Source: JBDRFZ01 sp043818395 (lineage in GTDB: Bacteria > Patescibacteriota > Patescibacteriia > 2-12-FULL-60-25). Taken from it: 35,490 nt of DNA. A program made the position numbers and the translations under genes. The notes below the pieces were generated by a model, which searched no databases, had not been told where the DNA came from, and saw nothing but the letters and a program-made list of their open reading frames with translations. The stretch spans positions 1 through 35,490 of the forward strand of contig JBDRFZ010000010.1 of NCBI GenBank assembly GCA_043818395.1, given 5' to 3'. Shown piece after piece: positions 7,436 through 15,789 of this stretch (its first letter is position 1; every line of letters starts with the position of its first letter).

Positions 7436-9049
7436 ATGAAAATCATGATTTTTGGAAAGGGATATCTGGGAAACCGCTTAGCCGAAAGGTGGCCTGGTGC
7501 GATTTTGACTGACGTTCGAATCGACGATGAACTCGGCGTTTCACGAGCCCTGGACGAATATCAACCTGACGCGGTTATTAATACTGCCGGAAAAACCGGA
7601 CGACCGAACGTAGATTGGTGCGAAATCAATCAAACGGAAACTACCCGCTCCAACGTGATCGGTCCGCTCGTCCTGGCCGATGCTTGCTTAAAAAGAAACA
7701 TCTATTTGCTCCACATCGGATCTGGTTGCATCTATTACGGCCCGTCCCCTGACCCGCAAGGATGGCGCGAAAATGATTTCGCTAATCCAGCATCTTTTTA
7801 TTCTCGTACCAAATATTCCGCTGATCTAATTTTATCAAAATATCCAAACGTAGGTATCGCCAGAATCAGAATGCCGATAGACGAGAAACCGCATGAACGC
7901 AATCTGATAAACAAACTAGCTCATTACAAGCAGATCGTAGATGTCGAAAATAGCGTTACTGTGGTCGAAGACCTAATCTACGCGGTCAAACAGTTGGTAG
8001 AAAAAAAAGGTGTTGGAATTTTCCATGTCGTGAATCCGGGCTCTATGAAACATCGCGAGTTGATGGATTTGTATAAATTTTACGTGGATCCGAATCATAA
8101 TGCGGAATGGATAAACGAAACCGATCTCGTCAAACGTGGCTTAGCCATAAAACAGAGATCCAACTGTATTCTGCAGTCCACACGTCTGGAACAGCTCGGC
8201 ATACGGCTTAGACCTATCCAAATAGCCCTGCGCGATACTATGATTAAATACGCGTTAGTTCTTCATGAACGAAACCATAACCCCGTTTCTTCGACGTCCG
8301 TAACCAGACCGTCGAACTATCAAAAACGAGAAATGAAAGGAGTTATCACGGCTGGAGGCAGTGGCACCAGACTGTCTCCGCTTACCGATATTACGAACAA
8401 ACATCTTCTTCCGGTTTATAACAAGCCCATGATCCTCTACCCGCTTAAGACACTTCTTGATTCGGGAATCAAGCAGATCCTCCTTATTACCGGTCCGGAA
8501 TACGCACATTCCTTTGTTAAGTTGCTCGGGTCAGGCGCAAAATTAGGATGCCAGATCACTTACCGCATCCAGGATCAACCGGGTGGAATCGCACAAGCTG
8601 TGGCCATGTCCAAAGATTTTATAGGTGATAGTAATTTTGCAGTCCATTTGGGTGATAATATTTTTGATGAATCTTTTACTGACCAGATCAAAAACTTCGA
8701 TCATGGCGCGGTTATATTCTATAAACAAGTGGATAATCCGCGGCAATACGGCGTGGTCGAGGTCGACGAATACGAAAAAGTAAAATCAATCGAGGAAAAA
8801 CCAAACAATCCTAAATCTAACTTTGCGCAAACCGGATTATACTTATACGATCACACGGCTTTTGAAATACTCGATTCTCTCAAGCCCTCAGCACGCGGCG
8901 AACTGGAAATAACGGATTTGAATTCAGAATTTTTACGACGCGGTGAATTACGTGCCATGCCAGTCAACGGACGCTGGTTTGATGCAGGAACTTTCCAGGA
9001 CTTAAAGCGTGCCACAGAATATTATTCGCAAAAAGATGGAATCAACTGA
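7436..9049 (+). CDS. Fusion: plant-type 4-keto-rhamnose 3,5-epimerase/4-reductase + glucose-1-phosphate thymidylyltransferase
   Basis: Two enzymes in one frame. Residues 1-279 are a short-chain dehydrogenase fold with GKGYLGNRL as dinucleotide site, AGKTGRPNVDWCE, GSGCIYYG, a Tyr-x3-Lys in FYSRTK and IARIRMPI. These motifs match the bifunctional epimerase/reductase of plants (NRS/ER, C-terminus of RHM) and its mimivirus counterpart, not bacterial RmlD. A linker of about 20 residues (280-299) leads to an RmlA domain (300-537): GGSGTRLSPLT, NKHLLPVYNKPMI, HLGDNIF and RGELEITDLN. The RmlA part begins with its own ATG at 8333, consistent with fusion of two genes, and might also be translated alone. 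Together with rmlB this covers all four steps to dTDP-L-rhamnose without rmlC or rmlD. The pathway claim is inferred from motifs. Confidence 0.9.
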   Translation: MKIMIFGKGYLGNRLAERWPGAILTDVRIDDELGVSRALDEYQPDAVINTAGKTGRPNVDWCEINQTETTRSNVIGPLVLADACLKRNIYLLHIGSGCIYYGPSPDPQGWRENDFANPASFYSRTKYSADLILSKYPNVGIARIRMPIDEKPHERNLINKLAHYKQIVDVENSVTVVEDLIYAVKQLVEKKGVGIFHVVNPGSMKHRELMDLYKFYVDPNHNAEWINETDLVKRGLAIKQRSNCILQSTRLEQLGIRLRPIQIALRDTMIKYALVLHERNHNPVSSTSVTRPSNYQKREMKGVITAGGSGTRLSPLTDITNKHLLPVYNKPMILYPLKTLLDSGIKQILLITGPEYAHSFVKLLGSGAKLGCQITYRIQDQPGGIAQAVAMSKDFIGDSNFAVHLGDNIFDESFTDQIKNFDHGAVIFYKQVDNPRQYGVVEVDEYEKVKSIEEKPNNPKSNFAQTGLYLYDHTAFEILDSLKPSARGELEITDLNSEFLRRGELRAMPVNGRWFDAGTFQDLKRATEYYSQKDGIN

Positions 9050-9863
9050 TATAGCCGTAATCATCGTTTCGTACAATAATCTTGGAACGGAGTGTTTGAG
9101 TTCACTGTCCGAAGCAATTTCTAAGACAAATTATCCGACCAAGGTGCTCGTAGTTGATAATAATTCAACAGATCTTGAGGTTCATGAAAAAGTACCCGAA
9201 TACTTGCCTGACGCCAAAGTCATAATACGTGAAAAAAATTACGGCTTTGGACGTTCCATGAACTTTGCAGCCGAAAGAATCGATGCTAAGTACTATTTTC
9301 TTCTAAACCCTGATACCAATCTTGTTGATCCTGAAATCTTAAACAAGTTGGTCGATTACCTGGAAGCGAGGCCGGACACTGGATTAATCGCACCCAAGCT
9401 GCGCAATTTTGACGGTTCAAGGCAAGATTCATGCCGCCGCTTTCCGGCTTGGCATATGCCCATCGTGCAAAGAACGTGGTTCAATAAAACAGAATGGGGA
9501 CAAAAATATATCAAACATTTTTTAATGCACGATTTTGATCAATCCTGCGAAACCTCGGTGGACTGGGTGCAAGGCTCGGCCATGTTTATACCGAGTTATG
9601 TCTGGCGACTGGTTAATGGTTTTGACGACCGCTTCTGGATGTATTTTGAAGACGTAGACTTATGCCGACGTATCTGGCAGACCGGTTATCGCGTAACTTA
9701 TCTACCAGACATCGTGATCCATCACGCCTTCCAACGCGCTTCTGCGCAAATCAATAATCTGCTTTTAAACGTAATAAAAACCCGCGCCACTCGCGCCCAC
9801 ATCGCCAGTTGGTTCAAATATCTTTGGAAATGGCGCGGACAATCAATTGAATCAAGAATATAA
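9036..9863 (+). CDS. Family 2 glycosyltransferase, rhamnosyltransferase-like
   Basis: The ATG at 9036 is chosen, overlapping the 3' end of the fusion gene by 14 bases; a GTG at 9009 is possible but adds nine unconserved residues. Motifs in order are IAVIIVSYNN, VLVVDNNSTD, the RSMNFAAERI helix, FLLNPDTNLV (metal site), LIAPKLRNFDGSRQDSCRRFP, then WVQGSAMFIPS and FWMYFEDVDLCRRI. These are the hallmarks of WbbL-type GT2 rhamnosyltransferases. Its position as third gene after rmlB and the RmlA fusion makes transfer of rhamnose likely, though this remains inference. No membrane segment is evident; it likely works at the cytoplasmic membrane face on a lipid-linked glycan. Confidence 0.9.
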   Translation: MESTDIAVIIVSYNNLGTECLSSLSEAISKTNYPTKVLVVDNNSTDLEVHEKVPEYLPDAKVIIREKNYGFGRSMNFAAERIDAKYYFLLNPDTNLVDPEILNKLVDYLEARPDTGLIAPKLRNFDGSRQDSCRRFPAWHMPIVQRTWFNKTEWGQKYIKHFLMHDFDQSCETSVDWVQGSAMFIPSYVWRLVNGFDDRFWMYFEDVDLCRRIWQTGYRVTYLPDIVIHHAFQRASAQINNLLLNVIKTRATRAHIASWFKYLWKWRGQSIESRI

Positions 9864-9883
9864 TATTAGCCTGGTCTGATATT

Positions 9884-10423
9884 TCAAAGAATCTTAATAA
9901 TCCCCACTATAGCTTCCGGCTTGTTGTTTTGATCCTTAAAAACAAATCCATCTCGTTTTTTGCGCTGACCGTCATAGGTATGAACCACTCTTTTAACTTT
10001 TGAGCGTTCATAAAGAATCGCTAAATCAAGCCTGATCGGTTTTTGGTTTACCGAGATCGGCCAGGAATAAAAAGGCTCGATAAACTTCTCCAGCATTCTT
10101 GATTTTGGTGAAACTTTAAAATCCAGCGCAAAAAAATCAATGCACTTATCTTCGCGGTTGCCGTACCTGTCGCCGACGCGGCAAGAATCATAGCGATCAG
10201 TTCCTAGGCGTTTTACGATTCGCACCAGGTCGCTGATTGATTTTCTTTTATGTTCTTGCGAGCTAATGCAACGGATAGCCAAACGTCGGCTCATAAATTC
10301 CCTTTTGATGATTTCGTCCAGCTTTAAACCTATGGCTTTGGCATCAGGTTTTTTACGAACATGATATTCTGGAATTCTGATTGAAAATGTTTTAATCATT
10401 TTTATATCTTTCGACCTATTCAT
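9884..10423 (-). CDS. Uncharacterised basic protein
   Basis: I do not recognise this family. The protein is 179 residues, rich in Lys and Arg, without signal peptide or membrane helix, and so probably cytoplasmic. Visible features are an N-terminal IKTFSIRIPEYHVRKKP segment, a middle region with RLGTDRYDSCRVGDRYGNRED, and a beta-rich C-terminal half (PIRLDLAILYER, RVVHTYDGQRKKRDGFVFKD). A second ATG eight codons in is an equally good start. It lies one base after the HIT gene stop on the same strand, so the two are co-transcribed. Its charge would suit nucleic-acid binding, but nothing in the sequence shows that. Confidence 0.7.
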   Translation of the reverse strand: MNRSKDIKMIKTFSIRIPEYHVRKKPDAKAIGLKLDEIIKREFMSRRLAIRCISSQEHKRKSISDLVRIVKRLGTDRYDSCRVGDRYGNREDKCIDFFALDFKVSPKSRMLEKFIEPFYSWPISVNQKPIRLDLAILYERSKVKRVVHTYDGQRKKRDGFVFKDQNNKPEAIVGIIKIL

Positions 10424-10424
10424 A

Positions 10425-10832
10425 TTATAATTCTTTCTTTATAGCTTCCGCGATTTCTATGTCTTTACCCGATTCATATGCCACTCCCGGCCAATGTTTT
10501 AGTCCGTCATCCAAACGGCGCGGTATGATATGAATGTGCAGGTGCGGAATAAGCTGACCGGCAATCGCTCCGTTATTCAATTCCAAATTGAAACCCTCCG
10601 TTCCAAGAGCGACCATAATTGCTTTTGAAATTTTTTGCGTGGCCACGATCCATTTTTTTAATACTTCCGGATTGGCATCATGGAATCCCTCGCTGTGCAT
10701 CTTCGGGACAACTAAGACGTGCCCGGGATTTACCGGTTTGATATCTAAAAAAGCATAGACATCTTCATCCTCGTAAACACCGACCGACGGGATTGTTTTT
10801 TCGATGATTTTACAAAATAAACAGTCTATCAT
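10425..10832 (-). CDS. HIT family nucleotide hydrolase/transferase (Hint-like)
   Basis: Members hydrolyse or transfer nucleotide phosphoramidates and related adenylylated compounds using the histidine triad. The N-terminus CLFCKI carries the two cysteines often used with a later histidine for zinc. The hallmark HLHIHIIPR (His-x-His-x-His) lies near residue 100, and DIKPVNPGHVLVVPKMH is the conserved central strand and helix. Its 135 residues are a normal length. It is the first gene of a two-gene operon with the unknown basic protein. Substrate in this organism is unknown. Confidence 0.93.
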   Translation of the reverse strand: MIDCLFCKIIEKTIPSVGVYEDEDVYAFLDIKPVNPGHVLVVPKMHSEGFHDANPEVLKKWIVATQKISKAIMVALGTEGFNLELNNGAIAGQLIPHLHIHIIPRRLDDGLKHWPGVAYESGKDIEIAEAIKKEL

Positions 10833-10910
10833 AGTTGTGGGAAGTTAAATTTAAAAGTAAGTTTTTGGCCCTTATTAATAATTGTGATGATAACTACCGG
10901 ATGCTAACTG

Positions 10911-11276
10911 CTAATGATTGGTTGTTTGGTTTCTAAATAAAGAATAAACACAGGCAGTCGACAATACAACGCCGGTGGCTTCGAGCGCCATGCCTAATCT
11001 TCCCAGATCGTTGATTCTGGTCCAAAACCATAGTATGCCACCGATCAAAATCAGCATCCCGATGATTAAAACTCCGATCGTGCTCGTCGCTTCTCGCCCA
11101 TAAATAGAAGCGACTACACATAACGCAAAAACCAATAGACCTATCGCCGGTAAATTTACAAAAGGCGCAATAGACCCCGGCATTAGACGTTCCATGGCGA
11201 GAACTGCTGTATACCAAAAAGCGCAAGCCAGAGCCAAATGCACGATGAATCTCTTAAAAAATTCCTTTATTTCCAT
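10911..11276 (-). CDS. Small four-helix membrane protein
   Basis: Unrecognised integral membrane protein of 121 residues. Four hydrophobic segments are visible: about 11-29 (FIVHLALACAFWYTAVLAM), 38-58, 65-86 and 93-112. Loops are short, and the N- and C-termini are likely cytoplasmic by the positive-inside rule. It begins two bases after the upstream single-pass ectodomain gene ends, so it belongs to the same operon as that gene and the GT39-like transferase. It could be an accessory subunit or a GtrA-like helper for lipid-linked sugar handling; GtrA proteins are of similar length and topology, but no specific GtrA motif was found. Confidence 0.7.
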   Translation of the reverse strand: MEIKEFFKRFIVHLALACAFWYTAVLAMERLMPGSIAPFVNLPAIGLLVFALCVVASIYGREATSTIGVLIIGMLILIGGILWFWTRINDLGRLGMALEATGVVLSTACVYSLFRNQTTNH

Positions 11277-11278
11277 AT

Positions 11279-12736
11279 TTATAATCGCCGCCAGGCATTC
11301 GCTAATTCTTGTTTAATTATTTTCCAATAATCGCCCGTTCCCTTCATGCTACGAGTATAGGTCAATTTAACCGATCTGATATCCAAAGCACCGGCGCGTG
11401 ATGCTATACCGGGCGTAGAAACAACAAAACGGATTCTATCCAGAGATGGGTTTATCGTAAAATTAAAATGCGACCGATACCATCCCTGTTCCAATTTTTC
11501 AGGCTTTTCGTACGGAGTAATAACGGCCTGTATATGCTCCTTGTCCGTTTCAGTAGTATCGGTTAGACGGCGCGGTTTTGGTTCAAAAAAAGCATCATCG
11601 CGCAAAGCAAAAAAACCGTCGCCAATAATTTTTACATCACCTTGAGGCGCATACAATACGACCGGTTCTTCAACGAGATCCGTTCTATCCAATCGGGTTG
11701 GAGTATGCGTGTTAGATATTTTTTTAACCTGATCGTTAAATGACATCTTTTGCAATCCTTCATTATGGAAAGTTTCGGCTACTATGTGCCTTGAATTAGT
11801 AATGGCTTTTCCGGGAAAAGTCGTAGTTGCATAGCCTACGATATCGCCAAAATAGATACGCGGTCCGATCACCCATCTTTGGCTCGTCGTTTTTATGCTG
11901 CGTATAAAAATATCATCTTCGGCCATAAATGAAATACGATATACTCCGGCCTCGGCTGACTGTACCAAGATTCTGTGTTCGCTGGTTTTTCCCATTCTTG
12001 TTTCCCGGCTACCGCTTTCACTCCAAATCTCCTGTTTTATTTCCCGATCGCCACGAAATATGCGTACAGCGGCCAAATCCGTTCCCAGTTCGCGATTAGC
12101 CGCCTGGATCGCGAAGGTGACATCAATTTTTCCATTGGCAGGAACCAAATAAAAATCATGCGATCCCCGAAGCGAAACGGCTGTAATTTTTTCAGAATCC
12201 GTAAAATCCTCTAAAAGAGGCATACTGGAAGACGAGTCCCAAATCGCCAAACCGCTCGGATTGGGATCAGCGAGCCGTTCATTTTTTACACCTATTTTGA
12301 CGTAACCTGAAATATTTCCGGAACTGGCTTTTTTCCAGGATTCAGGTTCAAGCTCCTCGGAATATAGCGGGCGCAATTCAAGATCTTTGCCCTCTGCGTC
12401 GTGGACAACGCCGAATTCGGCCAATGTTTGATGGACGGGACGATATTCCAATTCAACCATTACATTTTCATAAGGACCTGGTACCCTGGCTGTAAAGTAA
12501 GTCGGATCTCCTATAACTCGCTGACCCGTCCAGTTATCCACTTGCAGGCCGGGAACAGTCGTCCGTTCGGCTGGTAAAAGCGGATTGATCCAGGCGCTTT
12601 TACCATCCATGGCAGTTTCCGCTTTGAACGTCCCGTTGAGTGGAAACCGCAACAAGCAAAGATACGTAAAACCAAAAATCGCACCGATCCATGGCAGTAC
12701 GCAAAAAATAACGACTATGGGGCGCGGAATATTCAT
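11279..12736 (-). CDS. Single-pass membrane protein with large extracytoplasmic beta-rich domain
   Basis: No family recognised. An N-terminal helix (about residues 8-30, IVVIFCVLPWIGAIFGFTYL) anchors about 450 residues outside the membrane. The ectodomain is beta-rich, with segments resembling carbohydrate-binding or PPC-type sandwiches: KIDVTFAIQAANRELGTDLA, GVYRISFMAEDDIF and WYRSHFNFTINPSLDRIRFV. There is no obvious catalytic motif and no cysteine pair. Its start overlaps the upstream GT39-like gene by 4 bases (ATGA) and its stop is two bases before the small membrane gene, so the three form a translationally linked set. A role in displaying or organising the product of the transferase is a guess from context. 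Confidence 0.75.
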   Translation of the reverse strand: MNIPRPIVVIFCVLPWIGAIFGFTYLCLLRFPLNGTFKAETAMDGKSAWINPLLPAERTTVPGLQVDNWTGQRVIGDPTYFTARVPGPYENVMVELEYRPVHQTLAEFGVVHDAEGKDLELRPLYSEELEPESWKKASSGNISGYVKIGVKNERLADPNPSGLAIWDSSSSMPLLEDFTDSEKITAVSLRGSHDFYLVPANGKIDVTFAIQAANRELGTDLAAVRIFRGDREIKQEIWSESGSRETRMGKTSEHRILVQSAEAGVYRISFMAEDDIFIRSIKTTSQRWVIGPRIYFGDIVGYATTTFPGKAITNSRHIVAETFHNEGLQKMSFNDQVKKISNTHTPTRLDRTDLVEEPVVLYAPQGDVKIIGDGFFALRDDAFFEPKPRRLTDTTETDKEHIQAVITPYEKPEKLEQGWYRSHFNFTINPSLDRIRFVVSTPGIASRAGALDIRSVKLTYTRSMKGTGDYWKIIKQELANAWRRL

Positions 12737-14298
12737 GGTTCGATACTCATGGAAAACTCGACAATTTTATACATAACCTGGTTTTCCGTACGATATAAAG
12801 GCACTAATGCCAGGCCGTCCTTGTTCCATTTTTTTATTTCATCTTTAGAGGCCGTGGTCCCGAAATATAAAACCGGATAATCCGAATTTTTTACAACCTC
12901 CAATACTTTATCGTTCGCAGGCATGGGACTCGAAACCATAAAATCCGGAAAAAAAATCTTATCACTGCGATCTGACAAGATTATGGCATTAGTTCCTAAA
13001 GCAAGACTGGTCGATTTTATACTCTCGTACCTTGTCAATTCGACTGCTGATTTAAAAATATTTTCATCATCTTTACCGCCGGATAGCCAGATTCCAAAAA
13101 ATCCAAAAAACGCTATGACCAACATGAGCGAATAACCTGTTTTTGCGCGATTAATATTTTTTTCCAGCCAATTCCATAAATACGCCATACTCGCGATCAT
13201 GATAGGAACGAGTGGTAGCGTATACCTTAAATAGGAATTGCCGAGTGAAGTTACATTAAATCCGACATGATCCTGATAGATGGAATTGCCGTAAAAAAAG
13301 ACCAAAGACAATATAGTCCAGACAGAAATAAGTCCCAGCCAAACATTCTTTTTTTGTTTGAGCCAAACAGCACAGCCGATCAGACTAAAAGCGGTCCACA
13401 GACCTAAAAAACCCAATAAATAATTTTTAACGTTAAACCAAACGTTTCTGGGATGAAAACCGAATGGTAAAAACGTGACTGAATTCCCGGTGTTCGATAC
13501 GTTATTAATCTCACTAACCGGATCCCTCAACCAATAACCGATGGTTAGCGGTGATCCGTAAGTTTTCCAGGAAGCGAATAAAGATAAAATAATCGGTATC
13601 AGCGAAAAAACAAAAAAATAAACGAGCATTTTTTTTCTTTGGTCTTTCTTGAGAGACATTTCGAAGATTACAAAATAAGTTACCCACGGCAAAATCCAAA
13701 ACGCCTCGATTGGTCTGATGGCGAGCGAGAATCCAATCAATATGCCCGCTAACCCAAAAGTAATTGCGTATTTGTGCTTTTTTATTAAATACAAACTCCA
13801 TAACATCAGGCAGACAACAGGTAAGTTCGGGAATAAACCACGGTTGGCATATAAAATAACCGTAGGAAAAGTCAGCCAGAGGAATATAGCCAAAAGACGC
13901 GAATTTCGACTCAAATTATCCAATAATTTCCACAGAGGAAAAATCACTGAAAGAACGAGTAACGGAACAAAAAATACCAATACCCATTCGCCAAATATTT
14001 TCAAAAGAATACCTAGGATCATGGGCAACCCCAAAAAACCAACTGGCGCAATACCGTTATTTACAGTGACGTAACTTCTTGGATGTAACCACGGGTAATA
14101 GATATGATTTTGACTCGAAATCAGCATGGTCCCATTCGATCCGAAGCTTCTTGCGGATACGGCGGCAGCCGTCTCATCCGGACTTAAAAACACACGGGTT
14201 CCGACGGATGGGATAACAAAAAACAGCGTACTTAAGGCTATAAATACAAAAAAAATCAGTATTATCCAGAGCCGGTTGCCGTTCATCGTATATTTCAT
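12733..14298 (-). CDS. GT39/ArnT-like membrane glycosyltransferase
   Basis: Polytopic membrane enzyme likely using a lipid-phosphate sugar donor on the outer face of the membrane. Eleven or so hydrophobic segments fill the first 420 residues and a soluble C-terminal part follows. The first external loop carries FLSPDETAAA; the Asp-Glu there is the catalytic/metal signature of PMT/ArnT-type GT-C enzymes. The ATG at 14296-14298 is chosen because AGGAAG lies 10 bases upstream. A longer reading from 14361 would run into the divergent gene, and a later ATG at 14286 is also possible. It is the first gene of the three-gene membrane module. Acceptor unknown: protein, lipid or glycan. Confidence 0.85.
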   Translation of the reverse strand: MKYTMNGNRLWIILIFFVFIALSTLFFVIPSVGTRVFLSPDETAAAVSARSFGSNGTMLISSQNHIYYPWLHPRSYVTVNNGIAPVGFLGLPMILGILLKIFGEWVLVFFVPLLVLSVIFPLWKLLDNLSRNSRLLAIFLWLTFPTVILYANRGLFPNLPVVCLMLWSLYLIKKHKYAITFGLAGILIGFSLAIRPIEAFWILPWVTYFVIFEMSLKKDQRKKMLVYFFVFSLIPIILSLFASWKTYGSPLTIGYWLRDPVSEINNVSNTGNSVTFLPFGFHPRNVWFNVKNYLLGFLGLWTAFSLIGCAVWLKQKKNVWLGLISVWTILSLVFFYGNSIYQDHVGFNVTSLGNSYLRYTLPLVPIMIASMAYLWNWLEKNINRAKTGYSLMLVIAFFGFFGIWLSGGKDDENIFKSAVELTRYESIKSTSLALGTNAIILSDRSDKIFFPDFMVSSPMPANDKVLEVVKNSDYPVLYFGTTASKDEIKKWNKDGLALVPLYRTENQVMYKIVEFSMSIEP

Positions 14299-14345
14299 AG
14301 TAACATGACTTCCTAAAGGCGTTGAGCTTGTGGTAACATCATTGC

Positions 14346-15782
14346 ATGCTGAGGAAAACAATGACCAAATTTCTTGTTATAGATTTGGCTTTAAATAGCA
14401 TGTTTTTATTGCCTTTGCAGGCACAAGCTTTAAATTTAAATTCAGGTTTTGATCCAAACCAAATATTACAAGATGAAGACATTTTTGACACTAATGGGAT
14501 GACTTATAACCGGATGGTCGAATTTTTACGAAGCAAAGGAACCTTGGCTGATTACCGGACTACAGATATTGACGGCGTGCCAAAAACCGCACCGGAAATC
14601 ATTTGGCGCGTTGCAAACTCGTATAAATTAAACCAAAAATACCTTTTGGTGCTTTTACAAAAAGAACAATCCCTGGTCGAAGATCCGGCACCCACGGAAA
14701 AACAATTTGATTGGGCTACCGGTTATGGAGTTTGCGATAGTTGCGCGAAAGACGATCCATCAATCCAGGATTTCAAAGGCTTTGCCTCGCAATTGGAATG
14801 GGCGGCTAAACAGCATAGGGAAAAATACTTATTGCAAATTTTAATGAACGGTCAGACCATTGCCGGCAAAGCTCCTGGTAAACCTATCAACATAGATGGC
14901 GAAATCATCGTACCGGTCAATAACGCTACGGCTATGCTTTATAGTTATACGCCGCACATAAATGGAAACTTGAATTTATGGAAAATCTGGCGTAGGTGGT
15001 TTAGCTTAAAATATCCTGACGGTTCATTGGTTCAAGCAAAAAACAGTGGGGATATATTTTTAATCAGAAATGGCGAAAAACGTCCGTTCGCCTCACGGGC
15101 GGTCTTGGAATCCCTGGTTGATCCCTCCAAAGCAATCATCGTATCCGAAACCGAACTCTCCTCTTATCCCGAGGGAGAAATTATAAAATTTCCAAAATAC
15201 GCTCTACTCAAAGATCCGAGCGGTAAAATATGGCTATTATCCGATAAAGAACGCAGACACATCGCGAACATGGAAGCTTTTAGAAAATTCGGATTCAACG
15301 AAGACGAGGTCGAAGATGTGGAATTTTCTGATTTGGAAGAATATCCGATCGGTCTGAAAATCACAGTGGACATAGATTTTCCTCAAGGCGTTGTCATGCA
15401 GAATAAAACCGATAAAACTCTTTGGTACATAGAAGACAATACACGCCACTTAATACCTGACAGGATTTTATTCACTCTGTATTTCAGGGGCAGGAACATC
15501 AAGCAGGTAACGACAAAGACCCTGCAAAGCTACGAAGAAGGTGAACCTTATAAAATCCATGACGGCGAATTGGTACGGTCGGTAAGCCATCCTGCGGTCT
15601 ATATAAAAGAAAACGGGGCTTTAAGGGCTATACCATCGGCTACGATTTTTGAATCCATGGGTTGGAAATGGACGAACGTCGTAACCATTCCTGATGCGGT
15701 GATAAAAAATTATCCAATGGGAGATGTGGTAAATATCGAATCCATAAACAACAACTCTGATACTACCGTGGCCTCAATATAA
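14346..15782 (+). CDS. Secreted lysozyme-like domain protein with four C-terminal repeats
   Basis: A signal peptide with predicted cleavage after LQAQA leads to a domain of about 170 residues. It contains IIWRVANSYKLNQKYLLVLLQKEQSLV and FDWATGYGVCDSC. I associate this combination with lysozyme/SLT-like domains of surface proteins; the Glu of QKEQS would be the candidate catalytic residue. From about residue 225 four repeats of about 60 residues follow. Each has the pattern [VA]-x-[LF/Y]-I/L-x(2-3)-G-x-x-R-x-[IF], then a helix, then a YP-x-G ending (SYPEGEIIKF, EYPIGLKI, SYEEGEPYKI, NYPMGDVV). Likely anchored at or bound to the cell envelope. An alternative ATG at 14361 has GAGGA five bases upstream. 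Enzymatic activity is not proven by the sequence. Confidence 0.82.
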   Translation: MLRKTMTKFLVIDLALNSMFLLPLQAQALNLNSGFDPNQILQDEDIFDTNGMTYNRMVEFLRSKGTLADYRTTDIDGVPKTAPEIIWRVANSYKLNQKYLLVLLQKEQSLVEDPAPTEKQFDWATGYGVCDSCAKDDPSIQDFKGFASQLEWAAKQHREKYLLQILMNGQTIAGKAPGKPINIDGEIIVPVNNATAMLYSYTPHINGNLNLWKIWRRWFSLKYPDGSLVQAKNSGDIFLIRNGEKRPFASRAVLESLVDPSKAIIVSETELSSYPEGEIIKFPKYALLKDPSGKIWLLSDKERRHIANMEAFRKFGFNEDEVEDVEFSDLEEYPIGLKITVDIDFPQGVVMQNKTDKTLWYIEDNTRHLIPDRILFTLYFRGRNIKQVTTKTLQSYEEGEPYKIHDGELVRSVSHPAVYIKENGALRAIPSATIFESMGWKWTNVVTIPDAVIKNYPMGDVVNIESINNNSDTTVASI

Positions 15783-15789
15783 AAAACAT

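Noticed and set aside
7436..9049. Two separate genes rather than a fusion
   Set aside because: No stop codon separates the domains; an internal ATG at 8333 exists but the reading frame is continuous, so a fusion is the simpler reading (an additional internal start is not excluded).
10833..10910. Riboswitch or leader in the gap upstream of the HIT gene
   Set aside because: A/T-rich 78 bases without stable hairpins or conserved aptamer motifs.
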